64,000 nt of DNA from Tepidamorphaceae bacterium. GTDB lineage: Bacteria > Pseudomonadota > Alphaproteobacteria > Rhizobiales > Tepidamorphaceae. The notes under the pieces are model-generated. The model saw nothing but the letters and a program-made list of their open reading frames with translations. It did no database searches and was not told where the DNA came from. The stretch is from assembly GCA_028279445.1 (NCBI GenBank), contig JANQNT010000017.1, forward strand, positions 17,317 through 81,316, in the 5' to 3' direction. This document shows, piece by piece, positions 26,199 through 36,159 of this stretch (positions are counted from its first letter, which is position 1; every line of letters starts with the position of its first letter). The position numbers and the translations under genes were made by a program.

Positions 26199-27719
26199 TC
26201 ACGCCCACCACACATCCGCTTCGAAGCGACCGGCGGCATCCTCGATCACCTGGCCCGCGGCGAACAGCGTTTCCTCGTCGAACGGCTTGCCGATGAGCTG
26301 CAGGCCCAGCGGCAGGCCGCTGGCGTCGCGCCCCGCCGGCACCGCAATGCCCGGCAGGCCGGCCATGTTCACCGTCACGGTGAACACGTCGTTCAGATAC
26401 ATCTTCACCGGATCGGCGCTCATGCTCTCGTCGCCGATGGGAAAGGCGGCCGAGGGCGTCGCCGGGGTCAGGATCGCGTCGACGCCGTCGGCGTAGACCT
26501 TTTCGAAGTCGCGCTTGATCAGCGTGCGCACCTTCTGCGCGCGCAGATAATAGGCGTCGTAGTAGCCAGCCGACAGCACGTAGGTGCCGATCAGCACGCG
26601 CCGCTTGACCTCGCGGCCGAACCCGGCCGCGCGGGTGTTCTCGTATTGCGCGGTGATGTCGTCGCCCGGCACCCGCAGCCCGTAGCGCACGCCGTCATAG
26701 CGCGCGAGATTGGACGAAGCCTCCGCCGGCGCGACGATGTAATAGGCCGGCAGCGCGTACTTTGTGTGCGGCAGGGAGATGTCGCGGATCTCGCAGCCCG
26801 CCTCCCTGAACCACGCGATGCCCTGCTGCCACAGCGCCTCGATCTCCGGCGGCATGTCGTCGACCCGGTACTCCTTCGGGATGCCGATGGTCAGCCCCTT
26901 GATGGAGCGCCCCACGGCCGCCTCGTAATCGGGGACGGGTACGTCGGCGCTGGTGGTGTCCTTCGGGTCGTGGCTCGCCATCGAGCGCAACAGGATCGCC
27001 GCGTCGCGCACGCTGCGCGCGATCGGGCCGGCCTGATCGAGCGAGGAGGCGAACGCCACGATGCCCCAGCGCGAGCAGCGCCCGTAGGTCGGCTTGATGC
27101 CGACCGTGCCGGTGAAGGCGGCCGGCTGGCGGATCGAGCCGCCGGTGTCGGTCGCCGTGGCGCCTGCGCACATGAACGCCGCCGTCGCCGCCGCCGAGCC
27201 GCCCGACGAGCCGCCCGGCACCAGCAATCCGGTCCGGTCACCGGCAAGCGCCGCCTTGCCCTGCTCCACCGTCCAGTTCGGTGGCAGATAGGGGCTGGCC
27301 ACAGGCCCGTAGTAGCTGGTCTCGTTGGACGAACCCATGGCGAACTCGTCCATGTTGAGCTTGCCGAGCATCACCGCGCCGTCGCGCCACAGATTGGCGC
27401 TGACGGTGGATTCATACGGCGGCTTGAACTTATCCAGGATGTGGCTGCCGGCCTGCGAATGCACACCTTCGGTGCAGAACAGGTCCTTGATGCCGAGCGG
27501 TATGCCCTCCAGCGGTCCGGCCTCGCCTGACGCGATGCGGGCATCGCTCGCCTTCGCCATCTGCCGCGCCGCATCCGGCGTCTCTGCGACGAAGGCGTTC
27601 AGCGCACGTCCCTGCTCCATCGCGCCGAGATAGGCATCCGTCACCTCAGCCGCGGAGACATCCTTCGCGGCCAGCCGGTCGCGGGTCTCGGCGATGGTCA
27701 GTCTGGTCAGATCGTTCAA
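26199..27719 (-). CDS. gatA: Asp-tRNA(Asn)/Glu-tRNA(Gln) amidotransferase subunit A
   Basis: This 506-residue amidase-signature protein is the glutaminase of GatCAB. The catalytic Lys is in [14 protein letters not shown] and the Ser-cisSer pair is in the Gly/Ser-rich signature [16 protein letters not shown] with downstream [11 protein letters not shown]. It liberates ammonia from glutamine and channels it to GatB. Length and motifs are complete. It follows gatC by 45 bases. Confidence 0.96.
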   Translation of the reverse strand: MNDLTRLTIAETRDRLAAKDVSAAEVTDAYLGAMEQGRALNAFVAETPDAARQMAKASDARIASGEAGPLEGIPLGIKDLFCTEGVHSQAGSHILDKFKPPYESTVSANLWRDGAVMLGKLNMDEFAMGSSNETSYYGPVASPYLPPNWTVEQGKAALAGDRTGLLVPGGSSGGSAAATAAFMCAGATATDTGGSIRQPAAFTGTVGIKPTYGRCSRWGIVAFASSLDQAGPIARSVRDAAILLRSMASHDPKDTTSADVPVPDYEAAVGRSIKGLTIGIPKEYRVDDMPPEIEALWQQGIAWFREAGCEIRDISLPHTKYALPAYYIVAPAEASSNLARYDGVRYGLRVPGDDITAQYENTRAAGFGREVKRRVLIGTYVLSAGYYDAYYLRAQKVRTLIKRDFEKVYADGVDAILTPATPSAAFPIGDESMSADPVKMYLNDVFTVTVNMAGLPGIAVPAGRDASGLPLGLQLIGKPFDEETLFAAGQVIEDAAGRFEADVWWA

Positions 27720-27764
27720 GGCATGGGCCTCGTTGACATGTGTTGGAATGCGCCGTGTGCCAGA

Positions 27765-28052
27765 CTATTCGACGACTTTCGGCACCAGGAAATAGCTATC
27801 GTCGGTGGCCGGCGCGTTGGCGACGATGTCGTCGGCCTTGCCGCCATCGGTCACCGCGTCTTCGCGCATCTTCATGGCCATCGGCGTCACCGAGGTCATC
27901 GGCTCGACGCCGTCGACGTCGACCTCGTTCAACTGCTCCACGAAGCCGAGAATACCGTTCAGTTCGCCGACCAGGCCGGACACCTGGTCGTCCTCGACGG
28001 CAATGCGCGCAAGCCGCGCCACCCGGCGCACGGTGGCTTCATCGACCGACAT
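27765..28052 (-). CDS. gatC: Asp-tRNA(Asn)/Glu-tRNA(Gln) amidotransferase subunit C
   Basis: This 95-residue GatC stabilises GatA and GatB. It starts [19 protein letters not shown] and contains [26 protein letters not shown], both typical. A GGAG ribosome-binding site lies 7 bases before the ATG. It is the first gene of the gatC-gatA transcription unit. Confidence 0.95.
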   Translation of the reverse strand: MSVDEATVRRVARLARIAVEDDQVSGLVGELNGILGFVEQLNEVDVDGVEPMTSVTPMAMKMREDAVTDGGKADDIVANAPATDDSYFLVPKVVE

Positions 28053-28237
28053 GGAAAACTCCGATTTGGATGGAATGTAATCGGGGAACCGAAACCTGAC
28101 TGCTGACTAGCACCACGGCTCGCCGGATGGCAATCGGTGTGGTCGCACGAATTCCGCCGCGCTTGCATCTTGCGCCGATGAGCGCCACAAACGTGAACAC
28201 ATGACATCAATGGCCGCTCGGGCCATGGGAAAACGCC

Positions 28238-29476
28238 ATGCGCCTGCTGGGCGTCACCGACACGATCTTCTTCAATCTGGGCCACCGCTACATCACCAGC
28301 ACGGTGGTGCTGGAGGGTCCCTGCGACCTGGACCGCTTCACGGCCCAGATGGACGCCGCGACACTGGCCTATCCGCCGCTGCGCGAGCGCGTGCACCGCA
28401 TCGGCCCCTGGTTCGCCGCACGCCGCGATCCGCACTTCGATATCGCCAACCATGTCTGCGCGGTCGATGTGCCGGAGGTGACCACAACCGAAGACCTGCT
28501 GCCGATCATCGAGAAGGCCCGCCGTACGGTGACGCCGCAGGGTGCCTCACCCTGGTGCGCCTACGTCATCAATCCGGCATCGGACACAGCGCCTCCGGCA
28601 GGCGCGGCCGAACCGCTCAGCGCCGTCATCTTCCAGCTCAAGCACGGACTTGCCGACGGCACCCGCTGCGGACAGATCCTCAACCAGCTCGAAAATATCC
28701 CCACGGCGCCCGCCCACGACATCATGGCCCGCGTGGTGCGGCTGTCGCGCGCCGCGTTCAATGCGCTCCCCGAACACGATTGCATCGAGGATGCCGGTGT
28801 CAGCCTGTTGCGCGTGCCGCGGGAACGGCTGCGCAAGGATCGCTCGGCAACCGGCCGGCTTGTGCGCGCCGCAACGGAACTGGTCGCCGACGAGACGTTG
28901 TTTGCCCACGACAAACCGCTCAACAACCGGGTCGCCCGCACCCGTTTCATGCGTCGGCGCACGGCCAGCGGCGAACTCGGAAACCATCTGGAGACCATCG
29001 CCGAGGAGACCGGACCATCAGGGCAAGGCAAGCGCGGCTGGCGGCTGCCCGGCTTGTCGCAGGCGCAGAAACTGCCGCTGTCGCAATATATCGTCGCGCT
29101 GTCGCCGCCACCCATCGCCCGCTACCTGATGCGCAAGTGGTACGCGAGCTTCGACGCCATCGTCACCGTGCTGCCCATGCCGAGCATGGCGCTGGGTGGA
29201 CGCAAGGCAACCGCCGTCTACGGCGTTCCACCGCTGTCGGGCGCGATCCCGCTGGTCATCCTCGCTTCGCCGACCGGCACAGGACACGCCATCGTCGCGG
29301 TGCGCGGCACCTCATGTCATGCGGAAACGGGCGCCTTTCTGGCGCGGCTGGGCGAACTGCTCACCGAACCGAAGAAAACGCCTACGGCTCGAAAGCAACG
29401 CCGATCTCAGGCAAAAGCACCGTGGTTTGAGAACCCTGCATCGCCTGTTGGAATGTCGACGCATCCTGATCGATGA
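28238..29476 (+). CDS. WS/DGAT-like acyltransferase (wax ester/acylglycerol synthase family)
   Basis: This 412-residue protein resembles the wax ester synthase/diacylglycerol acyltransferase family. The condensation-domain motif HHxxxDG appears as KHGLADG near residue 135, keeping the catalytic second His and the Asp-Gly. Other features are the N-terminal LEGPCDLDRF substrate segment, the NRVARTRF region and a C-terminal GVPPLSGAIPLVILA. It could esterify fatty acyl-CoA to an alcohol or diacylglycerol for storage lipid. It lies divergent from gatC. Its last 95 bases overlap the 3' end of the convergent hydrolase gene. Confidence 0.7.
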   Translation: MRLLGVTDTIFFNLGHRYITSTVVLEGPCDLDRFTAQMDAATLAYPPLRERVHRIGPWFAARRDPHFDIANHVCAVDVPEVTTTEDLLPIIEKARRTVTPQGASPWCAYVINPASDTAPPAGAAEPLSAVIFQLKHGLADGTRCGQILNQLENIPTAPAHDIMARVVRLSRAAFNALPEHDCIEDAGVSLLRVPRERLRKDRSATGRLVRAATELVADETLFAHDKPLNNRVARTRFMRRRTASGELGNHLETIAEETGPSGQGKRGWRLPGLSQAQKLPLSQYIVALSPPPIARYLMRKWYASFDAIVTVLPMPSMALGGRKATAVYGVPPLSGAIPLVILASPTGTGHAIVAVRGTSCHAETGAFLARLGELLTEPKKTPTARKQRRSQAKAPWFENPASPVGMSTHPDR

Positions 29477-30086
29477 TCGGGAACGTCGCGTAGTGGACCG
29501 GTACCACCGTGTCGAAACGGAAATAGTTTCGGCAGGCCCGCGCGGCGAGTTCCCCACCCATGGTGAAGCGGTCGCCAATCGGCACGAAGCCGAAGCTCGG
29601 CTGATGGATCTCGTGGATCAGCGCCATGTCGTTGAAGATGTCGGTATCGCCCATGTGCAGCACCACCGGATCGCCGGCAGCCTTGGGATGAATGACGATG
29701 CCGGCCGGATTGCCGAGATAGACCGGCACGCCGTCGACGATGCTCGCCGAGGAGTGCCAGGCGGGAACGAAGGCCACATCGAAGGCACCGCAATCGATGC
29801 GGCCGCCGTGGTTGCCGGGACTGACATTCTCCAGGCCCTTGCCGCCGAGATACATGCAGATCTCGAAATTGGCGACGAGCTGGGCGCCGGTCTGCTTGCA
29901 GATGTCCACCGTGTCGCCGATGTGGTCGTCGTGGCCGTGTGTCAGCACCACATGCGTCGCGCCGGACGCCGCTTGCATGGCATCGCCGGTGAATGTCGGA
30001 CTGTCGGTCAGGAACGGATCGATCATGATCACCGCATCGCCGGTCTCGATCCGGACCGCCGAATGCCCAAACCACGTCATACGCAT
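29382..30086 (-). CDS. Metal-dependent hydrolase, UPF0173 (metallo-beta-lactamase fold)
   Basis: This is a 234-residue metallo-beta-lactamase-fold hydrolase of the UPF0173 (YtkL-like) group. Metal ligands are seen in VVLTHGHDDHIGD (HxHxDH), in the central HMGDTD Asp and in the C-terminal VPVHYATFP His. The N-terminus MRMTWFGHSAVRIET is typical, and AAGGAGGCG precedes the ATG at 30086. Its physiological substrate is unknown. The 3' end overlaps the convergent acyltransferase gene by 95 bases. Confidence 0.9.
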   Translation of the reverse strand: MRMTWFGHSAVRIETGDAVIMIDPFLTDSPTFTGDAMQAASGATHVVLTHGHDDHIGDTVDICKQTGAQLVANFEICMYLGGKGLENVSPGNHGGRIDCGAFDVAFVPAWHSSASIVDGVPVYLGNPAGIVIHPKAAGDPVVLHMGDTDIFNDMALIHEIHQPSFGFVPIGDRFTMGGELAARACRNYFRFDTVVPVHYATFPIIDQDASTFQQAMQGSQTTVLLPEIGVAFEP

Positions 30087-30110
30087 CGCGTCGCCTCCCT
30101 TCCTCGCTGA

Positions 30111-30152
30111 ACGTTTCGCCACTATAGCTGGACGTTTCACCACTATAGCTGG
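30111..30152. repeat. Tandem pair of 21-bp repeats in the hydrolase/ruvX divergent promoter
   Basis: ACGTTTCGCCACTATAGCTGG (30111-30131) is followed directly by a copy with one change (30132-30152). Each unit contains CACTATAGC, a -10-like element. The pair sits in the 99-bp spacer between the divergent UPF0173 and ruvX genes. Confidence 0.75.
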
Positions 30153-30185
30153 CGCCAGCAGCGCATCAACGAACCCCGCCACCCC

Positions 30186-30662
30186 ATGCCCGTTTTCGAA
30201 ACCATCGACGAATTGGTCGCCGCCGGCCTGACGGACGGTCCTCTCATCGGGCTGGATCCCGGCACAAAGACCATCGGCGTCGCGGCATCGGACCCGGATC
30301 GTTCGATCGCCATGCCGGTGGAGACGATCCGGCGCACCAAGTTCACCGCCGACGCGCAGCGCCTGCTTGCGCTGGCGGAGGAGCGCACGGCCGCGGGCTT
30401 CATCATCGGTCTGCCGCGCAACATGGACGGCAGCGAAGGCCCGCGCGCCCAGTCCGCCCGCGCCTTCGCCCGCAACCTCGCCGAGGCGGGCGAACTGCCG
30501 GTGGCGCTGTGGGACGAACGGTTGACCACGGTTGCCGCCGAGCGCGTACTGCTCGAAGCCGACACCAGCCGGCAGAAGCGCGCCCAGGCCATCGACAAGC
30601 TGGCCGCTGCCGCGATCCTGCAGGGAGCGCTCGACCGGCTGAAGGTCCTGCGCGCGTGCTGA
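30186..30662 (+). CDS. ruvX: Putative pre-16S rRNA nuclease / Holliday junction resolvase-like (YqgF)
   Basis: This 158-residue RNase H-fold nuclease has the first catalytic Asp in GLDPGTKTIGVAASD, then a central FIIGLPRNMDGSEGPRA and DERLTTVAAERVL, plus a final acidic helix (QAIDKLAAAAILQGAL). Family members process the 16S rRNA 5' end. The stop overlaps the GTG start of the downstream AEC transporter by 7 bases, so the two are coupled. The position between gatCA and pyrB is the usual Hyphomicrobiales arrangement. Confidence 0.93.
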   Translation: MPVFETIDELVAAGLTDGPLIGLDPGTKTIGVAASDPDRSIAMPVETIRRTKFTADAQRLLALAEERTAAGFIIGLPRNMDGSEGPRAQSARAFARNLAEAGELPVALWDERLTTVAAERVLLEADTSRQKRAQAIDKLAAAAILQGALDRLKVLRAC

Positions 30663-31588
30663 CGGCATTTCAGTCCCTGCTTCCGGTGTTTGCGCTGATC
30701 GCGCTGGGGGCCGGCCTGCGCCGCTTGAGCCTGCTCAGCGACGAGCAATGGCGCGGCGTGGAAGACCTGGTCTACTACGTGTGCTTTCCCGCGCTCATCG
30801 TCTACACGCTGGCGATTGCCGATTTCAGCGGCATTCCCGTCATTGCGATGGCGGCGGCAATGGCGGCCGCGATCCTCACCATGGCGGTCGCCCTGTTCGC
30901 CCTGCGCAAGCCGATGGATGCGCTGCTCGACATCGACGGGCCGGCCTTCACCTCGGTGTTCCAGGGATCGACGCGCTGGAACACCTATGTGGCGCTCGCC
31001 GTCATCGGCTCGCTCTACGGCGCGGCAGGACTGTCGCTGGCGGCGATCGGCGTTGCCGTGATGATCCCGCTGGTGAACACCTTGTGCGTCATCGTGCTGC
31101 TGACCTGCGCCGGACACGCGCAGCCCGACGGCCGCCAGATCGCTCGCGGGCTCTATACCAATCCGCTGATCGTCGCCTGCCTTGTCGGCCTTGCCGTCAA
31201 CCTCAGCGGCATCCCGCTCTATGCACCGCTTGTCGAGGCGACCGACATCCTCGGCCGGGCAACGCTTGGCCTCGGCCTGCTGACGGTCGGCGCCGGCCTG
31301 CGCCTTGCCCAGGGCGCGCGGCTGGAACCCGCGGTCATCGTGTCCTCCACAGCCAGGCTGATCGGCATGCCGGCGCTGATGTTCGTCTATTGCTGGATGC
31401 TGGGGGTCACCGGGCTGGCGCTGACGGTCGCCATGCTTTGCGCCAGCGTACCCACGGCGGTCGCCTCCTTCGTGCTCGCCCGCAAGCTCGGCGGCGACGC
31501 GCCGCTGATGGCACGCATCATCACCGTGCAGGTGCTCGCCGCCATGGCGACCATGCCGGTGATCCTGGCCACCTTGCCCACAAACTAA
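30656..31588 (+). CDS. AEC family transporter (auxin efflux carrier-like permease)
   Basis: This 310-residue permease has about ten transmembrane segments in the two-by-five AEC fold. The N-terminus (LTAFQSLLPVFALIALGAGLRR) and the final helices (VAMLCASVPTAVASFVLARKLGG) with the NPLIVACLVGLAVN pseudo-repeat are typical. Substrates in bacteria are often malonate, malate or other organic acids; this one is not predictable. The GTG at 30656 is chosen because it restores the hydrophobic N-terminus and overlaps the ruvX stop. Confidence 0.82.
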   Translation: MLTAFQSLLPVFALIALGAGLRRLSLLSDEQWRGVEDLVYYVCFPALIVYTLAIADFSGIPVIAMAAAMAAAILTMAVALFALRKPMDALLDIDGPAFTSVFQGSTRWNTYVALAVIGSLYGAAGLSLAAIGVAVMIPLVNTLCVIVLLTCAGHAQPDGRQIARGLYTNPLIVACLVGLAVNLSGIPLYAPLVEATDILGRATLGLGLLTVGAGLRLAQGARLEPAVIVSSTARLIGMPALMFVYCWMLGVTGLALTVAMLCASVPTAVASFVLARKLGGDAPLMARIITVQVLAAMATMPVILATLPTN

Positions 31589-31637
31589 CCCTATGACCGC
31601 GGCGGGACTTGTCCCCCGCCGATTTAGCGCGTAAGCG

Positions 31638-32621
31638 ATGGCCCCGATGACATCGCCGACCGCCGAGCTTGAGCCCTTCCCCAAGACCCATCTTCTGGGT
31701 ATCGGCGATCTTTCTCCCCCCGACATCGATATTCTGCTGGACCGGTCCGACGCCTGGGCCGACCGCAACGCACTGCCCGACAACAAGCACGCCATCCTGC
31801 GCGGCCGCACCCAGATCAACCTGTTCTTCGAAGCATCGACCAGGACGCAGAGCTCGTTCGAGATCGCCGGCAAACGGCTCGGCGCCGATGTCATGAACAT
31901 GTCGGTCGCCTCGTCCTCGGTGAACAAGGGCGAGACCCTGCTCGACACCGCCGTGACCCTGAACGCCATGCGCCCGGACCTGATCGTGGTCCGCCACCAC
32001 GGCTCCGGCGCGGTGGAACTGCTGGCACGCAAGGTCGCCAACTGCGCCGTGGTCAATGCCGGCGACGGTTCGCACGAGCACCCCACGCAGGCACTGCTCG
32101 ACGCGTTGACGATCCGCCGCCGCAAGGGCCGTATCGCCGGGCTGAAGATGGCCATCTGCGGCGACATCGCCCACAGCCGTGTCGCGCGCTCCAACATCCT
32201 GCTGCTGACGGCGCTCGGCGCTCAGGTCAACGTGGTCGGACCGGCAACGCTGATGCCGCCGGCGGTCGAACGCATGGGCGTGAGCGTGTTCGGTGACATG
32301 GACAGCGGCATCGCCGATGCCGACGTGGTGATGATGCTGCGCCTGCAACGCGAGCGCATGAGCGGCATGTATGTGCCCTCCAGCCGCGAGTTCTTTCACT
32401 ACTACGGCCTCAATGCGCGGCGCCTGGCGCTGGCCGCGCCCGACGCGCTGGTGATGCATCCAGGCCCCATGAACCGTGGCGTGGAGATCGACAGCGACGT
32501 CGCCGATGGCGTCCAAAGCGTCATCCGCGAACAGGTGGAGATGGGCGTCGCGGTGCGCATGGCGGTACTGGAAGCGCTGTCCCAGAACCAGGCCAGGGAC
32601 AACCGGGAGCCGGGCCGATGA
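31638..32621 (+). CDS. pyrB: Aspartate carbamoyltransferase catalytic subunit
   Basis: This 327-residue ATCase condenses carbamoyl phosphate with aspartate in pyrimidine synthesis. The carbamoyl-phosphate signature is [15 protein letters not shown] (STRT), with the 80s-loop [35 protein letters not shown] and [11 protein letters not shown]. It overlaps the downstream pyrC-like gene by 4 bases. No pyrI is present; here the partner is probably the dihydroorotase-like protein, as in Pseudomonas-type ATCase. Confidence 0.95.
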   Translation: MAPMTSPTAELEPFPKTHLLGIGDLSPPDIDILLDRSDAWADRNALPDNKHAILRGRTQINLFFEASTRTQSSFEIAGKRLGADVMNMSVASSSVNKGETLLDTAVTLNAMRPDLIVVRHHGSGAVELLARKVANCAVVNAGDGSHEHPTQALLDALTIRRRKGRIAGLKMAICGDIAHSRVARSNILLLTALGAQVNVVGPATLMPPAVERMGVSVFGDMDSGIADADVVMMLRLQRERMSGMYVPSSREFFHYYGLNARRLALAAPDALVMHPGPMNRGVEIDSDVADGVQSVIREQVEMGVAVRMAVLEALSQNQARDNREPGR

Positions 32622-33946
32622 GCCGCTTCGCGAGCGCTGAACTGGGCCAGCGGGCCGTCTCCGCGCCGCTACTGTTCACCAACGCGCGGCTGGTCGACCC
32701 AAAGGCCGGCACCGATGCGCGAGGCGAACTGCTGGTCGCCGACAAGCGCATTGTCAAGACGGCCAGGAAGATCACCTCGGTGCCCAAGGGAGCCGAGACA
32801 ATCGACTGCGCCGGCGCGGTGGTTGCGCCGGGCCTGGTCGACATGCAGGTGCACACCGGCGAACCGGGCGCGGAGCACCTGGAAACGCTCGGCTCCGCCA
32901 GCCATGCGGCGGCGGCCGGCGGCATCACCACCTTCGCCTGCATGCCCTGCACCGATCCGGTCATCGACGATCCAGCCCTGGTCGACTTCATCCAGCGGCG
33001 CGCCCGCGACACCGCGATCGTCAACGTGGTGCCGATCGCCGCCGCCACGCGCGGCCTGGCCGGCACCGAGATGACCGAGTTCGGCCTGCTGCGCGAGGCC
33101 GGCGCGGTTGCCGTATCCGGTGGCCGCCAGGCCATCGCCAACGCCCGTGTCATGCGTCAGGTCCTCACCTATTCCCGCGACTTCGCGCTGCCCGTCATCC
33201 AGGCCGTGGAGGATGCCGATCTGGCCGGCGAAGGCGTGATGCACGAAAGCGAGGCGGCAACACGGCTCGGCCTGCGCGGCATTCCCGCGGCCGCCGAACT
33301 GGTGATGCTGGAACGCGACCTGCGGCTGGCCCGGTTGACCGGCGGACGCTACCACGCGGGCCAACTGTCGGCCGCCGAGAGCGTCGACGTGCTGCGCCGC
33401 GCCAAGCATGACGGACTTTCGGTCACCGGCGGCGTTTCGGTGGCTCACCTGACGCTGAACGAGTACGACATCGGCGCCTACCGCACCTTCCTGAAGATGT
33501 GCCCGCCGCTGCGTGGCGAGGATGACCGCCAGGGACTGATCGCCGGCCTCGCCGACGGCACCATCGACGTCATCGTCTCCAATCACGATCCCCATGACGT
33601 GGAGACCAAGCGCCGCCACTTCGCGGAGAGCTCCGACGGCGCCATCGGACTGGAGACCCTGCTGCCGGCCACGCTGCGGCTTGTGCACAGCGGCGATATC
33701 GAACTGCCCGCCCTGCTCGCCGCGATGTCGACCCGGCCTGCGGAGCTGTTGGGCATCGATGGCGGCACGCTGGCGCCCGGCGCGCCGGCCGATCTGGTGG
33801 TCTTCGATCCCGACACGCCATGGATCGTCAAGCCGCAGGACCTCTCGTCGCGCTCCAAGAACACGCCCTACGAGGATGCCCGCATGCAGGGCCGCGTGCT
33901 GCGCACGATTGTTGCCGGACGCACCGTGTACGAATACGCTTCCTGA
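32618..33946 (+). CDS. pyrX: Dihydroorotase-like protein lacking zinc ligands (pseudo-dihydroorotase)
   Basis: This 442-residue class I dihydroorotase homologue is complete in length. Its metal site is lost: HxH is Gln77-Val78-His79 ([11 protein letters not shown]), the TDDG motif is SGGR (167-170), DHCED is QAVED (195-199), HIxH is HAGQ (246-249) and TDHAPH is SNHDPH (321-326). It is therefore probably inactive and structural, like Pseudomonas PyrC' (PyrX), which is needed to assemble the PyrB dodecamer. The 4-base overlap with pyrB supports a shared complex. A true PyrC should exist elsewhere in the genome. Confidence 0.85.
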   Translation: MSRFASAELGQRAVSAPLLFTNARLVDPKAGTDARGELLVADKRIVKTARKITSVPKGAETIDCAGAVVAPGLVDMQVHTGEPGAEHLETLGSASHAAAAGGITTFACMPCTDPVIDDPALVDFIQRRARDTAIVNVVPIAAATRGLAGTEMTEFGLLREAGAVAVSGGRQAIANARVMRQVLTYSRDFALPVIQAVEDADLAGEGVMHESEAATRLGLRGIPAAAELVMLERDLRLARLTGGRYHAGQLSAAESVDVLRRAKHDGLSVTGGVSVAHLTLNEYDIGAYRTFLKMCPPLRGEDDRQGLIAGLADGTIDVIVSNHDPHDVETKRRHFAESSDGAIGLETLLPATLRLVHSGDIELPALLAAMSTRPAELLGIDGGTLAPGAPADLVVFDPDTPWIVKPQDLSSRSKNTPYEDARMQGRVLRTIVAGRTVYEYAS

Positions 33947-33998
33947 TACGACAGCGTTCACGATACACGTATAGCGTGCGGGACTTGAGCAAGCGGAA

Positions 33999-34640
33999 AT
34001 GGCGGCATTCTTCGACTGGATCACGAGCGAACCGCTGGCGACGGTGGTGGCACTGGCTTTCGGCTACGCACTCGGCTCGATCCCCTTCGGGCTTGTGCTG
34101 ACGCGCCTTGCCGGCCTGGGCGACATTCGTGCCATCGGCTCCGGCAACATCGGCGCCACCAACGTCCTGCGCACCGGCAACAAGCCGCTGGCCGTCGCCA
34201 CCCTGCTGGGAGATGCGCTGAAAGGCACGCTCGCCGTGATCATCGCCGCACAGGCCGCGCCGGCTTCCGCGGCACTGGCAGGGCTTGGCGCCTTCCTGGG
34301 CCATCTCTTCCCGGTCTGGCTGTCGTTCAGAGGCGGCAAGGGCGTCGCAACCTATCTGGGCGTGGTGATCGGCCTGCTGTTTCCCGCCGCGCTGGTTTTC
34401 GCCGGTGTCTGGCTCACGGTCGCCTTCGTGTTCCGATACTCTTCGCTTGCCGCGCTGTGCGCGACGGTCGCGGTGCCGGTGGCCTGCCTGCTGTTCGGCC
34501 GCGCCGATGCGGCCCTGGTGACCGCGTTGATGAGCGCGCTTGCCTGGAACGCCCACCGGCCCAACATCATGCGGCTGCTGAAAGGCGAGGAATCACGCAT
34601 CGGCGCCAAGGCAGCGTCCGCCGACCGCCCCGGGAGCTGA
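33999..34640 (+). CDS. plsY: Glycerol-3-phosphate acyltransferase PlsY
   Basis: This 213-residue integral membrane acyltransferase uses acyl-phosphate to acylate glycerol-3-phosphate at position 1, the first step of phospholipid synthesis. The active-site loops are [14 protein letters not shown] with [17 protein letters not shown] (Ser/Asn residues), and [22 protein letters not shown]. Several hydrophobic helices are visible. It lies 6 bases before dprA. Confidence 0.94.
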   Translation: MAAFFDWITSEPLATVVALAFGYALGSIPFGLVLTRLAGLGDIRAIGSGNIGATNVLRTGNKPLAVATLLGDALKGTLAVIIAAQAAPASAALAGLGAFLGHLFPVWLSFRGGKGVATYLGVVIGLLFPAALVFAGVWLTVAFVFRYSSLAALCATVAVPVACLLFGRADAALVTALMSALAWNAHRPNIMRLLKGEESRIGAKAASADRPGS

Positions 34641-34646
34641 CGCGAC

Positions 34647-35768
34647 ATGCCGGCCCGCCAGTCCCTCAGCGACGCACAGCGACGCGACTGGCTGCGGCTG
34701 ATGCGCAGCGAGAATGTCGGACCGGCCACGTTCCGCACCCTCATCAACCGCTTCGGCGGAGCGGCAGACGCGCTGGACGCCCTGCCCGAGCTATCGCGCC
34801 GCGGCGGGCTGAAACGACCGATCCGCATTCCCGACCAGGTCGAGGTGGACGCGGAGCTTGAGCACGCCGCACGCATCGGCGCGCGTTACGTGGCCTACGG
34901 TGAAACGGGCTATCCGCCGCGCCTGGCACAAATCGACGCGTCTCCGCCGCTCATCGCCATATTGGGCGATCCGCAGGTCGCGGCACGCCCGATGATCGCG
35001 ATTGTCGGTGCGCGCAACGCCTCGGCCGGTGGGCGACGCATCGCCCGCGAGCTCGCCACAGCACTTGGCGAGGCGGGCCTGGGAATTGCATCGGGATTGG
35101 CGCGCGGCATCGACGGCGCCGCCCATGAGGCCGCGCTTGCCACCGGAACCTTGGCGGTTCTGGCCGGCGGGTTGGACCGCATCTATCCCCCCCAGCACGA
35201 AGACCTCGCCCGGCAGATCGCTGAATCCGGTCTGCTGGTGAGCGAAATGCCGATCGATCTCAGTCCGCGTGGCCGTGACTTTCCGCGCCGCAACCGGATC
35301 ATTTCCGGCGTCTCGCTCGGTGTCGTCATCATCGAGGCGGCCAGTCGCTCAGGGTCTTTGATCACGGCGCGCTTCGCGCTCGAGCAGAACCGCGAGATCT
35401 TCGCGGTGCCGGGCTCGCCGCTCGATCCGCGCTGCGAGGGCACCAACCGGTTGATCCGCCAGGGCGCGGTCCTGACGACACAGGCCAATGACGTCCTGGA
35501 GGTGATTGAGCCGATCGTCGGCGGCGGCGCCAGGTCACCCGAAGAAGCGAGCGAGGCTGAGCCGCAGGACTGGGAGATCGACACACCACCGCACGATGTG
35601 GCCGAACGGCTTGTCGGTCTGCTCAGCCCCTCGCCGACCGATGTCGACACGCTGATCCGCGAAGCCGGCGCGCCGGCGGCTCAGGTGCTGGGTGCCATTC
35701 TGGAACTGGAGCTTGCCGGGCGCCTGCAACGCCACGCCGGCAACCGGTTCAGCCAACTTGTCGGTTAG
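34647..35768 (+). CDS. dprA: DNA-processing protein DprA (Smf)
   Basis: This 373-residue DprA loads RecA onto incoming single-stranded DNA. After an N-terminal SAM-like domain, the Rossmann fold carries MIAIVGARNASAGG, GIASGLARGIDGAAHEAAL, GGLDRIYPPQH, FPRRNRIISGVSLGVVIIEA and SRSGSLITARFALEQ. The C-terminal winged helix (residues about 310-373: LVGLLSPSPTDVDTLIREAG) is present. No other competence genes are seen here. Confidence 0.94.
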   Translation: MPARQSLSDAQRRDWLRLMRSENVGPATFRTLINRFGGAADALDALPELSRRGGLKRPIRIPDQVEVDAELEHAARIGARYVAYGETGYPPRLAQIDASPPLIAILGDPQVAARPMIAIVGARNASAGGRRIARELATALGEAGLGIASGLARGIDGAAHEAALATGTLAVLAGGLDRIYPPQHEDLARQIAESGLLVSEMPIDLSPRGRDFPRRNRIISGVSLGVVIIEAASRSGSLITARFALEQNREIFAVPGSPLDPRCEGTNRLIRQGAVLTTQANDVLEVIEPIVGGGARSPEEASEAEPQDWEIDTPPHDVAERLVGLLSPSPTDVDTLIREAGAPAAQVLGAILELELAGRLQRHAGNRFSQLVG

Positions 35769-35784
35769 GTTGACCCTGGAAGTC

Positions 35785-36027
35785 TCAGGCCGTCTCGCCG
35801 ATGCGTTTGACCTCGGCCTCCGCCTCAAGCCGCGCCAGATCGAGCAGATAGGCGAGAAACTCCAGCTTGTGGGCCTGGGCGAGCGGGACCAGTTCCTGCG
35901 TCATGTCCGCAATATAGCGCGCCGACTCCAGATCACCCCGGCTGGTCGAGGTCTCCCCCACAATCTTGTCGAAACGTTCGATGTTCTGCATCACGACCGC
36001 ATCTTTCTTTTTCAACGAGGGCTCCAT
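35785..36027 (-). CDS. Conserved-looking small hypothetical protein
   Basis: This is an 80-residue, mostly helical protein beginning MEPSLKKKDAVVMQ, with a middle acidic and hydrophobic helix (YIADMTQELVPLAQAHKLEFLAYLLDLARLEAE). There is no signal or membrane segment. The frame extends to an ATG at 36069, but the internal ATG at 36027 has a GGGG ribosome-binding site. Function is unknown; it is convergent with dprA. Confidence 0.6.
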   Translation of the reverse strand: MEPSLKKKDAVVMQNIERFDKIVGETSTSRGDLESARYIADMTQELVPLAQAHKLEFLAYLLDLARLEAEAEVKRIGETA

Positions 36028-36159
36028 CGACCCCAGTTGATGTCGTCCGAGAACGGGCTTAGCCCCCATAGCGGCTTGCTCGATCAGGTAAGCACAAGAA
36101 ATGACTGGCGACCTTGATCCGTGTCAAACTGCAAGCAACTGTCCAGTGATTCTGACAGT

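Noticed and set aside
32618..33946. Active dihydroorotase PyrC
   Set aside because: Most zinc-ligand motifs are substituted, so catalysis is unlikely.
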